A stretch of 45,256 nt of DNA from Clostridia bacterium (GTDB lineage Bacteria > Bacillota > Clostridia > Oscillospirales > Acutalibacteraceae): NCBI GenBank assembly GCA_017410585.1, contig JAFQQM010000072.1, forward strand, positions 1-45,256, given 5' to 3'. Every line of letters begins with the position of its first letter. The stretch's first letter is position 1. Both the position numbers and the translations under genes were made by a program. Under the pieces are notes generated by a model, which ran no database searches, was not told where the DNA came from, and worked only from the letters and a program-made list of their open reading frames with translations. Of this stretch, positions 1-9,102 are shown piece after piece.

Positions 1-269
1 GGATTTCATTTTCGGGCATAGCCCTATTGGCCTGCCGGCCACGCACCGCTAACCGGCCACCCATAAATGGGTTGTCAGTCTTTGCCGGCTCCCCTTGTCA
101 GGGGAGCTGTCGGCGGCAGCCGACTGAGGGGTAGTCTTTCGGTTTCTCTCCCTCCGTCTTTTTTCTTCGCAAAAATCCACCTCCCTCGTCAGAGGGAGGC
201 ATAACATAAAACACTTTCCGCGTCTGCCTTTGATCTCTACGATTTCTGTTTATCGCTAAAGTTCTTTTG
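1..269. repeat. Intergenic hairpin-repeat cluster (no gene seen)
   Basis: No credible gene is visible. The stretch is packed with short inverted repeats: GGGC/GCCC at 14-24, GGCC/GGCC at 29-40, ACCCAT/ATGGGT at 59-72, GCTCCCCT/AGGGGAGC at 88-107, GTCGGC/GCCGAC at 109-124 and CCTCCCT/AGGGAGG at 180-199. The middle part (hairpin of C-run/G-run, then a GTC..GAC hairpin, then TGAGGGG) is of the kind scattered between genes in Clostridia cluster IV genomes; that comparison is from memory, not from a search. The CCTCCCT..AGGGAGG hairpin resembles a second, decayed copy of the first. Confidence 0.5.
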
Positions 270-292
270 AACCACGCGACTATCGCGTGGTT
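270..292 (+). terminator. Hairpin terminator, plus-strand orientation
   Basis: Inverted repeat AACCACGCGA / TCGCGTGGTT with a 3-base loop (10-bp stem), with a short T run at 289-294 overlapping the end of the stem. Only the plus strand has a T-rich tail, so it would end a transcript coming from left of the window or from the repeat cluster. Confidence 0.45.
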
Positions 293-304
293 TTCGTTTA
301 CAAT

Positions 305-336
305 AAAAAAAGACCACCGATCGGTGGTCTTTTTTT
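305..336 (-). terminator. rhaA operon terminator
   Basis: Perfect 16-bp palindrome, A7-GACCACCGA / TCGGTGGTC-T7, lying 5 bases past the rhaA stop codon. It has A and T runs on both sides, so it can work in both directions; its position says it ends the rha operon. Confidence 0.85.
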
Positions 337-341
337 ATGGA

Positions 342-1595
342 TCATCTCTTGGAGGTGACTTCCGCTTCGTATTTCTCGATCTCGGCAAACCACTCGCCGT
401 CCACCGGCGCACCGCACACGCGGCAGTATTCGTCCCAGATCTCGCCAAACGGCATAGTCTTTTCCTCTTCCAACATCACCATCAGTTTGGTGAAGTTGCC
501 TTCGTCTTGCAGTTTCTTGAGTTCCGCATGCGGCTCAAGCAACGCAAACAGCAACGCCTTCTGCAGGTTACGGAAACCGGTGACCCACGCGGACACGCGG
601 TTGATGGAAGCATCAAAGTAGTCCAGCGCGATGAACACCTTATCCAGACCGTCGCAACGGACGATCTCTTTGCACAGTTCCTTGGTCTCGTCGTCAAACA
701 GCACGACGTGGTCGGAGTCCCAACGCACACCGCGGGTGACGTGCAACGCCATCTTCTTATCGTACGCCAGCACAGCGGAGATCTTGTCGGAGACGACCTC
801 GGTCGGATGATAGTGACCGTTATCCATCAGGCTGATGCAATCCTCGCGGGAATCGGCATACTTGAGGCACCATTCCGCCGAGCCGACGGTATAACTTTCC
901 ACACCGATACCAAACACCTTGGACTCGGCGCAGGGGAACACCATATCCTTATCAAACTTCTCGGAGAGGATCTCGTCGAAGGACTGCTTGTAGCGCAGAC
1001 GCGGCCCGATGCGGTCGGCAGGAACGTCTTTGTAACCGTCACCGGTCCAGATGTTCATCACGCAGGGCTGACCGAGTTGCTCGGCGATATACTGCGAGAT
1101 GCGGACCGACGCCTTGCCGTGCTCCACCCAGAACTTACGGGTCTCCTCGTTGGGGGAGGACAGGGTCAGCGGATCGCATTTCGGATGGCTGAAGAAGGTG
1201 GGGTTGAAATCGCAACCCATCCCGCGCTCTTTGCAGAAGTCGATCCATTTCTGGAAGTGCTTCGGCTCCAGTTTGTCGCGGTCCACCCAGCCGCCGTTCT
1301 CCTCATCAAAGATGGCGTAGCAGGCGTGGATGTTCATCTTAACCTGACCCGGCACCAGCGACACGACCTTGTCGATATCCGCCATCAATTCTTCCGGCGT
1401 GCGCGCACGGCCGGGGTAGTTACCGGTGGTCTGGATGCCGCCGGTCAGCGGCTTGTTCGGATCGGTGTCAAAACCGCGGACGTCATCGCCCTGCCAGCAA
1501 TGCAGAGCGACCGGCACGGTCTTCAGTTTGGCAATGGCCGCATCAACGTCCACACCGAGTTTGGCGTATTTGGCTTTGGCTTCTTCAAAACTCAT
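342..1595 (-). CDS. rhaA: L-rhamnose isomerase
   Basis: 417 residues, the usual length of RhaA (about 419). Cytoplasmic Mn-dependent ketol isomerase that turns L-rhamnose into L-rhamnulose, the first step of rhamnose catabolism. The N-terminus has the VALHCWQGDDVRGFD stretch typical of the family, and metal-site segments are visible: LMDNGHYHP and ALHVTRGVRWDSDHV near the middle. The ATG is preceded by AAGGAGG that lies inside the last codons of rhaB; only one base separates the rhaB stop from the rhaA start, so the two are translationally coupled. It is the last gene of the operon and ends just before a strong hairpin. No frameshift or missing motif is apparent. Confidence 0.96.
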   Translation of the reverse strand: MSFEEAKAKYAKLGVDVDAAIAKLKTVPVALHCWQGDDVRGFDTDPNKPLTGGIQTTGNYPGRARTPEELMADIDKVVSLVPGQVKMNIHACYAIFDEENGGWVDRDKLEPKHFQKWIDFCKERGMGCDFNPTFFSHPKCDPLTLSSPNEETRKFWVEHGKASVRISQYIAEQLGQPCVMNIWTGDGYKDVPADRIGPRLRYKQSFDEILSEKFDKDMVFPCAESKVFGIGVESYTVGSAEWCLKYADSREDCISLMDNGHYHPTEVVSDKISAVLAYDKKMALHVTRGVRWDSDHVVLFDDETKELCKEIVRCDGLDKVFIALDYFDASINRVSAWVTGFRNLQKALLFALLEPHAELKKLQDEGNFTKLMVMLEEEKTMPFGEIWDEYCRVCGAPVDGEWFAEIEKYEAEVTSKR

Positions 1596-1596
1596 C

Positions 1597-2967
1597 TTAC
1601 TTTACCTCCTTGATTTCAAAAGAACGACGCACCAACTCACGGCAGGTGGCGAGGTCCCAATTTTTATCGTACATGATCTGCGAGAGCAGGTTGCCGGTGG
1701 CGGTGCCTTCCTTCAGGCCGGTAAACACCTTGCGGCCGGACACTTCGCCGGTCAAACGGTTTAGGTACTTATCCGCACTGCCGCCGCCGACGATCTGGAT
1801 GGCGTTGACCTTCTTGCCGGTCAGACGTTCCAGTTCATCCGCCGCATTCTTGTAGGACAGCGCCAACGACTGGTATACACACTCCAGCACGTCGCCAAGC
1901 GGCAGTTCCGGCCGGCCAAGCACCGTGCGGATGGCTTCGATCATATCTTCCGGTGCCACAAAGGACGGATGGTTGCAATCCACGATGCCCGTGAAATCGC
2001 TGGCCATCGCCATTTCCATCATCTCGTCGTAGGTGTATTTCTTGTTGAGGTTTTTGCGGATGTTCTGGAACAGCCACATACCCATAATGTTCTTGAGGAA
2101 ACGGAAGCGGTATTCCACACCGCCTTCGTTGGTGAAGTTGCAGGCACGGGCTTCCTCGGTGGTGACCGCCACGGCATTCTCCACACCGACCAAACTCCAC
2201 GTGCCGGACGAAATGTACATACTGTCGTCGGTCAGCGGGATCGCCGCCACCGCCGACGCGGTGTCGTGGCTGGGAGCGCAGATGACCGTCGCATTAAAGC
2301 CGACCTCCGCCTGCACCGCCTCGGAGAATTCGCCGATGGGCGTACCCGGCGTGGACAGCGGCAGGAAGATGGACGGATCAATGCCCAATGCCGCCAGAAT
2401 ATCGGTATCCCACTGCTTGGTCTCGGCATTGACCAGACCACCGGTGGTGGCGTTGGTGTATTCGTTGGCCATCCGACCGGTCAAACGCCAAGAGAGGTAC
2501 TCCGGCATCATCAGAAAATGCTTGGCGTTATCCAGTTTTCCGCTCTGTTTGTCGCAGTACAACTGGAAGATGGTGTTGAAGTTGTTGCGGGCGATGCCCG
2601 TTTTGGCGTACAGTTTCTCGGCCGGAATAACGTCATACACCTTCTCCGGCACGCCGTCGGTGCGGGAGTCACGGTAACCGACCACCGGCAGGATCTCTTT
2701 CTCATCGGCATCCAACAGCACGTAGTCGACACCCCACGTGTCGATGGCGACCGTCTTCGGGAGTTTGCCGATCTTTTTGCAGCAGGCGATACCGTTGATG
2801 ACCTCCTGCGCCAAACGGTCGTGTTCCCAAGTGAGTTGACCGTTTTCGGTGTTGAGCCGGTTTTCAAAGCGGTAGACCTCTTCCAACACCAATTTGTCGT
2901 TTTCGATATAGCCAAGGATATGACGCCCGCTCGAAGCGCCGATATCAACAGCCAAATAATACGTCAT
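1597..2967 (-). CDS. rhaB: Rhamnulokinase
   Basis: 456 residues, a FGGY-family sugar kinase that phosphorylates L-rhamnulose to L-rhamnulose-1-phosphate in the cytoplasm. The N-terminal phosphate-binding segment YLAVDIGASSGR is the version found in rhamnulokinases. YRDSRTD lies near residue 120 and the C-terminal ATP-site stretch IVGGGSADKYLNRL near residue 390. Start ATG follows GGAGGAAAGAAACT. It sits between the rhamnosidase-like gene (15-bp gap) and rhaA (1-bp gap), which fixes the substrate. The next enzyme of the pathway, rhamnulose-1-phosphate aldolase, is not in the window. Confidence 0.95.
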   Translation of the reverse strand: MTYYLAVDIGASSGRHILGYIENDKLVLEEVYRFENRLNTENGQLTWEHDRLAQEVINGIACCKKIGKLPKTVAIDTWGVDYVLLDADEKEILPVVGYRDSRTDGVPEKVYDVIPAEKLYAKTGIARNNFNTIFQLYCDKQSGKLDNAKHFLMMPEYLSWRLTGRMANEYTNATTGGLVNAETKQWDTDILAALGIDPSIFLPLSTPGTPIGEFSEAVQAEVGFNATVICAPSHDTASAVAAIPLTDDSMYISSGTWSLVGVENAVAVTTEEARACNFTNEGGVEYRFRFLKNIMGMWLFQNIRKNLNKKYTYDEMMEMAMASDFTGIVDCNHPSFVAPEDMIEAIRTVLGRPELPLGDVLECVYQSLALSYKNAADELERLTGKKVNAIQIVGGGSADKYLNRLTGEVSGRKVFTGLKEGTATGNLLSQIMYDKNWDLATCRELVRRSFEIKEVK

Positions 2968-2982
2968 AGTTTCTTTCCTCCG

Positions 2983-4596
2983 TCAGAATTTTTCAATAAC
3001 CGTGGTGGTGACCGGCGAGACGACGTTCATCTCCCCGTTATGGATCGAGACGGTGAGATCGCCATCCCGAAGCGGGATGGTCGCTTCGATATCGGTCAGC
3101 CCCAACAGATGGGGTTCCACCGTCACCCGCTCGCCGCCGTTTTGGATATGGACACCGAGGATGTATTCCACGAAGAATGCCAGCACGCCGGACGACCAGC
3201 CGTGGCACAGCGAATGGCGGAACTGCTGGTAGCAGTACTTGCCGAAATCACCGTGGAGATCCAACTCGCCTTCCTTCGGCAACTCATCGATGCGGCTGCT
3301 GCCTTCCAGCCAGCGGATATCGAAATCCTCCCAGAAACTGGTGGCACCGCGGGAGAGCATCCCGCCGTAGTAATCCTTCAGCATCTGCAACATATCGGTA
3401 CCGCCCGCCTGCGCGGTGGCGGTGAGAATGTAATAAGACATAAAGGTGGAAAGATCGGCGGCGCCGCCTTCCTGCAACATGGCGGCGTCGTCCGCCTGAC
3501 GGCGACCCGCCAACACCTGAAACGCACGAACCGGTTTGCGGGTGGTGGGGGTGTCGATATATCGGACGAGTTTCCGCAAGATCTCGCGGCAATCCGCGTT
3601 TTCTTCCACCGCCAAAAACTTCTCCGCCGCATAGCGGAACAGCGAAGAGGTGCCGGACGGCGCATCGGGCGTCTGGTGGGTCGACCAGTCGAGGAAGTAT
3701 TCCATTCCGTAGCCGCCGGGGAAATTCATCGTGCCGTCTTCCGCAATGCAACTGTTGAGGCGAGCCATCACCGCCAACGCATAGTCGCGGTTTTGCTCAT
3801 AGTACGGCTTGTCACCGGTGATAGCAAAATAATCGCACAGATTGACTACCCACCACACCGAATAGGGCGGAATATCATTGACCCAGCGGTCAATGGGAGT
3901 CTGCTCCTTAAGGAAGGTAAGCGAATTGGGAATGTTCGGGATCTGCCCGAACAGGTACAGCGCGGTGAGCGTCTCGGGGTGCAGGTCACCGCACCACACC
4001 AGACGGTCGCGCTTGATGCCGTCCCACACGTAGCCGTTTTGCATACACAGTTTGAGGGTATAAGCGGCGGTGTGCAGAATGTCGTTTAACAGCGTATCGT
4101 TGGTCTCAAAAGAGGCTTCCCGCTCAAAATACGGCAACACCGACGACGCAAAGATGTTTTGCACCCGCACCTCGGCATCCGCCAGCAGTTCCAACCGCAC
4201 AAAGCGGAAACCGGTCTGCCCGAAGGTCAGGTCGGACATATTGGAAGTCACGATCTCAAAATCGCGCGGGGAATGGTCGTTGGTGGCGTTTTTCACACCG
4301 ATAGTGGAGCAGGCCTCCGCCACCGATTCGCCAAAGGTCACCCGCCAGTTGACCGTACCGGACGAGGACCGAACTACCAGACGGATACCGCCGCAGATCT
4401 CTTTACCGAAATCCAGCAATATCCACGAACCGCCGCCCTGAAAGATCGCGCATTGATCGACCGCAAAGGACACGCTCGCCGCCTTGGGATTTAACAGTTC
4501 CTCGACACGAACCACTTGGTGAGAATCAAGCAACCGTACCGGCACCCATTCCTCACGCACTTCTTCGTATTGTAAGCCATTGGCGTGAATTATCAT
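2983..4596 (-). CDS. Alpha-L-rhamnosidase-like protein (GH78-type, compact form)
   Basis: 537 residues, no signal peptide, so probably cytoplasmic. An N-terminal beta-rich part (about 1-165) is followed by an alpha/alpha barrel like that of GH78. The GH78 active-site loop D-x4-E-x6-D is recognisable as D192, D197, D204 (WDGIKRDRLVWCGD), with Asp where GH78 normally has the Glu general acid. FWEDFD near residue 421 fits the general-base region. It is co-linear along its whole length with the product of 23356-24960 (paralogue; shared GIKRDR, SLCHGWSSG and DADD/EADD stretches). As first gene of the rha operon it probably releases rhamnose from imported oligosaccharides, but the altered acid residue means the exact reaction is unsure. 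Confidence 0.8.
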   Translation of the reverse strand: MIIHANGLQYEEVREEWVPVRLLDSHQVVRVEELLNPKAASVSFAVDQCAIFQGGGSWILLDFGKEICGGIRLVVRSSSGTVNWRVTFGESVAEACSTIGVKNATNDHSPRDFEIVTSNMSDLTFGQTGFRFVRLELLADAEVRVQNIFASSVLPYFEREASFETNDTLLNDILHTAAYTLKLCMQNGYVWDGIKRDRLVWCGDLHPETLTALYLFGQIPNIPNSLTFLKEQTPIDRWVNDIPPYSVWWVVNLCDYFAITGDKPYYEQNRDYALAVMARLNSCIAEDGTMNFPGGYGMEYFLDWSTHQTPDAPSGTSSLFRYAAEKFLAVEENADCREILRKLVRYIDTPTTRKPVRAFQVLAGRRQADDAAMLQEGGAADLSTFMSYYILTATAQAGGTDMLQMLKDYYGGMLSRGATSFWEDFDIRWLEGSSRIDELPKEGELDLHGDFGKYCYQQFRHSLCHGWSSGVLAFFVEYILGVHIQNGGERVTVEPHLLGLTDIEATIPLRDGDLTVSIHNGEMNVVSPVTTTVIEKF

Positions 4597-4615
4597 AATC
4601 TTTCCCTCCGGGAGT

Positions 4616-4627
4616 GTAAAATTTTAC
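4616..4627. promoter_or_regulatory. Candidate operator in the rha leader
   Basis: Perfect 12-bp palindrome GTAAAATTTTAC between the -10 box and the Shine-Dalgarno of the rha operon, about 9 bases past the -10 box. Its position fits a repressor site; no regulator of this operon is encoded beside it. A short AT-rich palindrome can occur by chance. Confidence 0.35.
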
Positions 4628-4635
4628 CACTTGCT

Positions 4636-4664
4636 ATTATAATCTTTTTCCCGTCAATATGCAA
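4636..4664 (-). promoter_or_regulatory. Promoter of the rha operon
   Basis: Minus-strand TTGCAT - 17 bases - TATAAT, about 40 bases upstream of the start codon at 4596. The -10 is consensus and the spacing ideal. A TTGACG also lies in the spacer but is only 11 bases from the -10. Confidence 0.7.
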
Positions 4665-4782
4665 GAGGGAAAAGGCAGAAAAGAGACCAATTTATTTGGT
4701 ATTCTTCCACAAATGATAAGAAAAGGAGCGGATTGCCATTCCCATAGCAAAATAGGACGCGCCGGTTTCTTTCAAAAAACCG

Positions 4783-4811
4783 TTGCGAGTTTGCTTCGCT
4801 TATGATATAAT
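4783..4811 (+). promoter_or_regulatory. Promoter of the recJ operon
   Basis: TTGCGA (4783-4788) - 17 bases - TATAAT (4806-4811). The TTG at 4783 that could be read as an upstream start codon in frame with recJ is the first three bases of this -35 box, so the protein must start downstream. Confidence 0.7.
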
Positions 4812-4854
4812 AAGAAAGATTAGTAAAAAATACAGATTGAGGTATGATAGCAGT

Positions 4855-6897
4855 ATGGGTAAGATGAGACGATGGGTGTTTTCGCCGCTGGACAAAGCGG
4901 CGGCGGCCGCGCTGGCCGAAGAGTGCGGCATTTCGCCGTTTTTATCGCTGTTGCTCGCCGCACGCGGCATCACCACCGCCGAAGAGGCGGAACAGTTTTT
5001 GGGATGCGGTGAATTGACCGACGATCCCTTTGCGTTTGCGGATATGGATGCGGCGGTATACCGCATTCAGCAGGCGTTGGATAATCATGAAAAAATGATG
5101 GTGTTCGGCGATTACGATGCCGACGGCGTCACCGCCACGGTGCTTTTGTATTCCTATCTGCGGGATAAAGGCGCAGACGTGGATTTCCGCCTTCCCCGCC
5201 GCGACGGGGAAGGCTACGGGTTGCACCGCTCCGAGTTGGAAGAAATGGCGGCGGCCGGCACCAGCCTCATCATCACGGTGGACAACGGCATCACCGCCGT
5301 GGAAGAGGCGGCGACCGCCAAAGCATTGGGGATGGATATGGTCATCACCGATCACCATATGCCGCAGGATCGGTTGCCGGAGGCGGTGGCGGTGGTCGAT
5401 CCGCACCGTCCCGATTGTGAGAGCCAATGCAAAGAATACGCCGGCGTCGGCGTGGCGTTTAAATTGGTCTGCGCCTTAGAAGGCGACAGCGACACGGTAC
5501 TGGAACAGTACAGCGATCTGGTCGCCATCGGCACGCTGGCCGACGTGATGTCGCTTCGCGGCGAGAATCGCCTGCTGGTCAAGCGGGGATTGCAAAAACT
5601 CAATCAAAACCCGCGATTGGGTTTAGAAAAACTGTTGGAAGTGGCCGGCGGCAACAAAAAGCAAACCTCCACCTCCGCCGTCTTCACGCTCGCACCGCGC
5701 ATCAATGCCGCCGGACGAATGGGTGATCCGACGCTGGCGACCTCGTTGCTGTTGTCGACCGACGCGGCGGAAGCCGAGCGGCTGGCCGAACAGATCAATC
5801 AGATCAACACCGACCGCCAAAAGAGCGAAAGCGATATTTTAGTGGAACTCGACCGCGTACTGGAAGAGCATCCCGAATGGCTGTACGACCGCGTACTGGT
5901 GGTGGCCGGTCACGGTTGGCATAACGGGGTCATCGGCATTCTGGCCGCCCGTTTACTGGAACGGACCGGCAAACCGTGTATCCTGCTGTCGGTGGATGAA
6001 TATGGTCACGCCAAGGGCAGCGGACGCAGTATCAGCGGTTTCTCGCTGTTAAACGCCATCACCGCCTGCGCGCCGCTGTTGGACAATTTCGGCGGTCACG
6101 AACTGGCGGCGGGTGTCGGGTTGCGGGCAGAGAACATCGATGCTTTCCGCCGTTGTATCAACGAATACGCCGCCGCACAGTATCCGATCGCGCCGGTGCC
6201 GACCCTGACGCTGGATTTCAAACTTTCCCCTACCCAGATCGATCTCGACAAGATCGATCAGTTGGAACGGTTAGAGCCGTTTGGCAGTGGCAATCCACAA
6301 CCGGTATTCGGTTTGTACAATATGAAGATCACCGGCATCACGCCGGTTGGTGCCGGCAAGCATCTGCGGTTGAATCTCTCCCGCGATCAGGTGACCTTGC
6401 CGGTGATGTGGTTCCGCACCACGCCGGAGGAATGCCCGTTTGCCGTGGGCGATACGGTCAATGCGGCGGTCACCTTCGACCGCAACGAATTCCGCGGTGT
6501 GGCCTCGGTCTCGACGCAGATCAAGGAGATCGCCTTTGCGGATATCGAGCCGGACGAGCAGATCGCCGCCTATCAGGATATGGATGCGCTCGCCCGCGGC
6601 GAAGCGCCGTTACATTTGCCGGCATCCGCGCTGGCACCCAGCCGCGATCAATGTGCGGTACTGTATAAATATCTCCGTGCGGGCGGCGGCTTTGCCGGAC
6701 GCGCCGACAAGTTGATGCACGCGCTGAGGACCACTTTTCCCCATCCCGCCACGTTGCTTTGCGCGTTGACCGTCTTGCAACAAGCCAAACTGCTGGCCGT
6801 CTGCGAGGACGATACCGTGCTGACGGTGTCGCTGTTGCCGGCGACCGGCAAGGCGGACTTGGAGGCTATGCCGCTGATGCGGCAACTGAAAAACTGA
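4855..6897 (+). CDS. recJ: Single-stranded-DNA-specific exonuclease RecJ
   Basis: 680 residues from the ATG at 4855 (a further ATG lies at 4864). 5'-3' ssDNA exonuclease of recombination and mismatch/base-excision repair. DHH-family motifs from the chosen start: GDYDADG at 85-91, VDNG near 142, DHH at 166-168. GGHELAAG farther on belongs to the DHHA1 domain, and an OB-type domain and a C-terminal extension follow. An open frame extends upstream to a TTG at 4783, but that codon is inside the -35 box of the promoter and 24 codons would overlap the promoter, so I reject it. The Shine-Dalgarno (GAGG at 4839-4842) is weak and rather far from the ATG. First gene of a six-gene plus-strand housekeeping operon. 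Confidence 0.93.
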   Translation: MGKMRRWVFSPLDKAAAAALAEECGISPFLSLLLAARGITTAEEAEQFLGCGELTDDPFAFADMDAAVYRIQQALDNHEKMMVFGDYDADGVTATVLLYSYLRDKGADVDFRLPRRDGEGYGLHRSELEEMAAAGTSLIITVDNGITAVEEAATAKALGMDMVITDHHMPQDRLPEAVAVVDPHRPDCESQCKEYAGVGVAFKLVCALEGDSDTVLEQYSDLVAIGTLADVMSLRGENRLLVKRGLQKLNQNPRLGLEKLLEVAGGNKKQTSTSAVFTLAPRINAAGRMGDPTLATSLLLSTDAAEAERLAEQINQINTDRQKSESDILVELDRVLEEHPEWLYDRVLVVAGHGWHNGVIGILAARLLERTGKPCILLSVDEYGHAKGSGRSISGFSLLNAITACAPLLDNFGGHELAAGVGLRAENIDAFRRCINEYAAAQYPIAPVPTLTLDFKLSPTQIDLDKIDQLERLEPFGSGNPQPVFGLYNMKITGITPVGAGKHLRLNLSRDQVTLPVMWFRTTPEECPFAVGDTVNAAVTFDRNEFRGVASVSTQIKEIAFADIEPDEQIAAYQDMDALARGEAPLHLPASALAPSRDQCAVLYKYLRAGGGFAGRADKLMHALRTTFPHPATLLCALTVLQQAKLLAVCEDDTVLTVSLLPATGKADLEAMPLMRQLKN

Positions 6898-6915
6898 TCA
6901 AAGGAGGCGCATCGT

Positions 6916-9099
6916 ATGGTCAATAAATGCGACCTGACAACCGAATTCAAACGACAGATCGAAGCAAGCGAGAAAAACTACGATCTGGCGCTTATTGACC
7001 GCGCCTTGGCGTATGCCGACGCCGCCCACGCGGGACAGTTCCGCAGTTCGGGCGAAGAATATATCTGCCATCCCATCGCAGTGGCGACCATCGTGGTGGA
7101 ACTGGGGCTGGACACGCAATGCGTGTTGGCGGCCTTGTTACACGACGTGGTGGAAGACACCCCCGTTACCACCGAGCAGTTAGCCGGCGAATACGGCGAG
7201 GAAGTTGCCCAACTGGTAGAGGGTCTGACCAAACTCGGCAAGATCCCCTATTCCACCCGCGAAGAGCAGCAGGCAGAAAACGTCCGCAAGATGCTGTTGG
7301 CCATCTCCAAGGATATCCGTGTCATCCTCATCAAATTTGCCGACCGACTGCACAATATGCGCACCATCGCCGCACTGCCGGATCAAAAACAGCGCGACAT
7401 CGCCAAAGAGACGATGGATATCTATGCGCCGTTGGCGCATCGCTTGGGTATCCGTTCCATTAAAGAGGAACTGGAAGACCGTTCGCTGCATATCCTCGAT
7501 CCCGTGGCTTACCAAGAGATCGAAGAAGCCATCGCCCTGCGCAGTGAACAGCGGATCCCGTTTTTAGAAGGCGTACAGCAGGACATCAAAGCACGGCTGG
7601 AAGAAAGCGGTTTAAAGCCGACCATCACCGGTCGTATCAAAAGCCGCAACAGCATCTACCGCAAGATGTACATCCAAGGCCGCGATATCGACGAAGTGTA
7701 CGATATCTATGCGTTGCGTGTCATCGTCGACGAGGTCAACGACTGTTATAACGCCTTGGGTATCATCCACGAAATGTTCCGTCCGTTGCCCGGACGGTTT
7801 AAGGATTATATCTCCACCCCGAAATCCAATATGTACCAATCGTTGCACACCACCGTCATCGGGCGGGAAAAAGTGCCGTTTGAGGTACAGATCCGTACTT
7901 GGGATATGCATTTTACCGCCGAATACGGTATCGCCGCGCATTGGAAATACAAACTCGGTATGCAGAAAAGGGATCGGTTTGAGGAGCGTATCGCGTGGGT
8001 GCGGCAATTTATCGAAAGCCAGAAGGATGCCGACGATGCGGAGGATATCGTCCGCGCGATCAAGACCGATCTGTCTAACGACGACACCTTCGTATTCACA
8101 CCGCGCGGTGACGTCATTACGTTGCCGGAAGGCAGTACGGTCATCGACTTTGCGTATGCCATCCATACCGCCATCGGCAACCGCATGACCGGCGCGAAGG
8201 TGGACGGGCGTATCGTGCCGCTGACCTACAAGGTCAAGACCGGCCAGATTGTCGAAGTGCTGACCTCTCCCCCGCCGGGACGCGGACCGAGCCGTGATTG
8301 GCTGAACATCGTCACCACCGCCGAAGCGCGCAGTAAGATCCGCACGTGGTTTAAGAAGGAACGCCGCGAGGAAAACATCGAGCAGGGACGCGATCTGCTG
8401 GATAAGGCGTTGCAACGGGATGCCATCCGCCTGACGCCGGAGCAATACACCGAACTGTTGGAAGCGGAAGCGCGCCGTCAGCATTGTAACACGCTCGACG
8501 ATCTGTATGCCGCCATCGGTTACGGCGGTCTGTTGGTCTCCCGTCTGTTGCCGCGTATCCGCGAGAGTTACGCGCGTATGGTCAAGGTGGCACCGACGCC
8601 GGAAGAGATCATCCAGCCGGTCAAGACCGACCGTCCCAAGCGCAAGCACAAGGGCGGGGTCATCATTGCCGGCGAGATGGGCGATTGTCTGGTCAAGTTC
8701 TCCCGTTGTTGCAATCCGCTTCCCGGAGACGACATCATCGGTTTTATCACCCGCGGAGCGGGTGTGTCTATCCACAAACGCCATTGCCGCAACGTACCGG
8801 CCGATCCCGCTACCTCGGCCGAACCGGCGCGCTGGGTGGAGGCGTCGTGGGAACAGAACACCACCGGCGAGTTTAAGGTGACCCTCACCATCCTCTGCCA
8901 CAACCGCGAATCCATGCTGGCGGATATCCTCAGCCAGTTGGTGGCACTGCACATCCCCGTCCACGCCGTCAAAGCGAAGGATATCGACCGTGACAGTTGT
9001 CTCATCGGCACCACCATCGAGGTGCAATCCATTGAACAGTTAAACGGCGTACTGGCACGGCTCGAAAAAGTGCCGGGCGTCACGTCTATCCGGAGGTAA
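6916..9099 (+). CDS. Bifunctional (p)ppGpp synthetase/hydrolase (Rel/SpoT homologue)
   Basis: 727 residues, full length for the RSH family. Makes and hydrolyses the stringent-response alarmone (p)ppGpp in the cytoplasm. Domains in order: HD hydrolase (H52, LLHDVVEDT near 74-82), synthetase (GRIKSRNSIYRKM near 236, YDIYALRVIV, GRFKDYIS and YQSLHTT), TGS (about 390-450), a zinc-finger/helical part with SRCCNPLPGDDIIGFITRG, and a C-terminal ACT domain. The RFKD form of the synthetase loop is that of bifunctional enzymes rather than RelA proper. Start ATG follows AAAGGAGG at 6900-6907, 18 bases after recJ. Commonly called relA or rsh in Firmicutes; I leave the symbol open. Confidence 0.95.
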   Translation: MVNKCDLTTEFKRQIEASEKNYDLALIDRALAYADAAHAGQFRSSGEEYICHPIAVATIVVELGLDTQCVLAALLHDVVEDTPVTTEQLAGEYGEEVAQLVEGLTKLGKIPYSTREEQQAENVRKMLLAISKDIRVILIKFADRLHNMRTIAALPDQKQRDIAKETMDIYAPLAHRLGIRSIKEELEDRSLHILDPVAYQEIEEAIALRSEQRIPFLEGVQQDIKARLEESGLKPTITGRIKSRNSIYRKMYIQGRDIDEVYDIYALRVIVDEVNDCYNALGIIHEMFRPLPGRFKDYISTPKSNMYQSLHTTVIGREKVPFEVQIRTWDMHFTAEYGIAAHWKYKLGMQKRDRFEERIAWVRQFIESQKDADDAEDIVRAIKTDLSNDDTFVFTPRGDVITLPEGSTVIDFAYAIHTAIGNRMTGAKVDGRIVPLTYKVKTGQIVEVLTSPPPGRGPSRDWLNIVTTAEARSKIRTWFKKERREENIEQGRDLLDKALQRDAIRLTPEQYTELLEAEARRQHCNTLDDLYAAIGYGGLLVSRLLPRIRESYARMVKVAPTPEEIIQPVKTDRPKRKHKGGVIIAGEMGDCLVKFSRCCNPLPGDDIIGFITRGAGVSIHKRHCRNVPADPATSAEPARWVEASWEQNTTGEFKVTLTILCHNRESMLADILSQLVALHIPVHAVKAKDIDRDSCLIGTTIEVQSIEQLNGVLARLEKVPGVTSIRR

Positions 9100-9102
9100 T
9101 CT

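Noticed and set aside
1969-4089. 706-codon open frame opposite rhaB and the rhamnosidase-like gene
   Set aside because: Runs across two well-supported genes and their gap; composition typical of antisense shadow frames (HH, RR, VV runs), no start signal.
4783-4854. TTG start for recJ 24 codons upstream
   Set aside because: The TTG belongs to the -35 box of a good promoter, and the first 24 codons would be promoter and untranslated leader.
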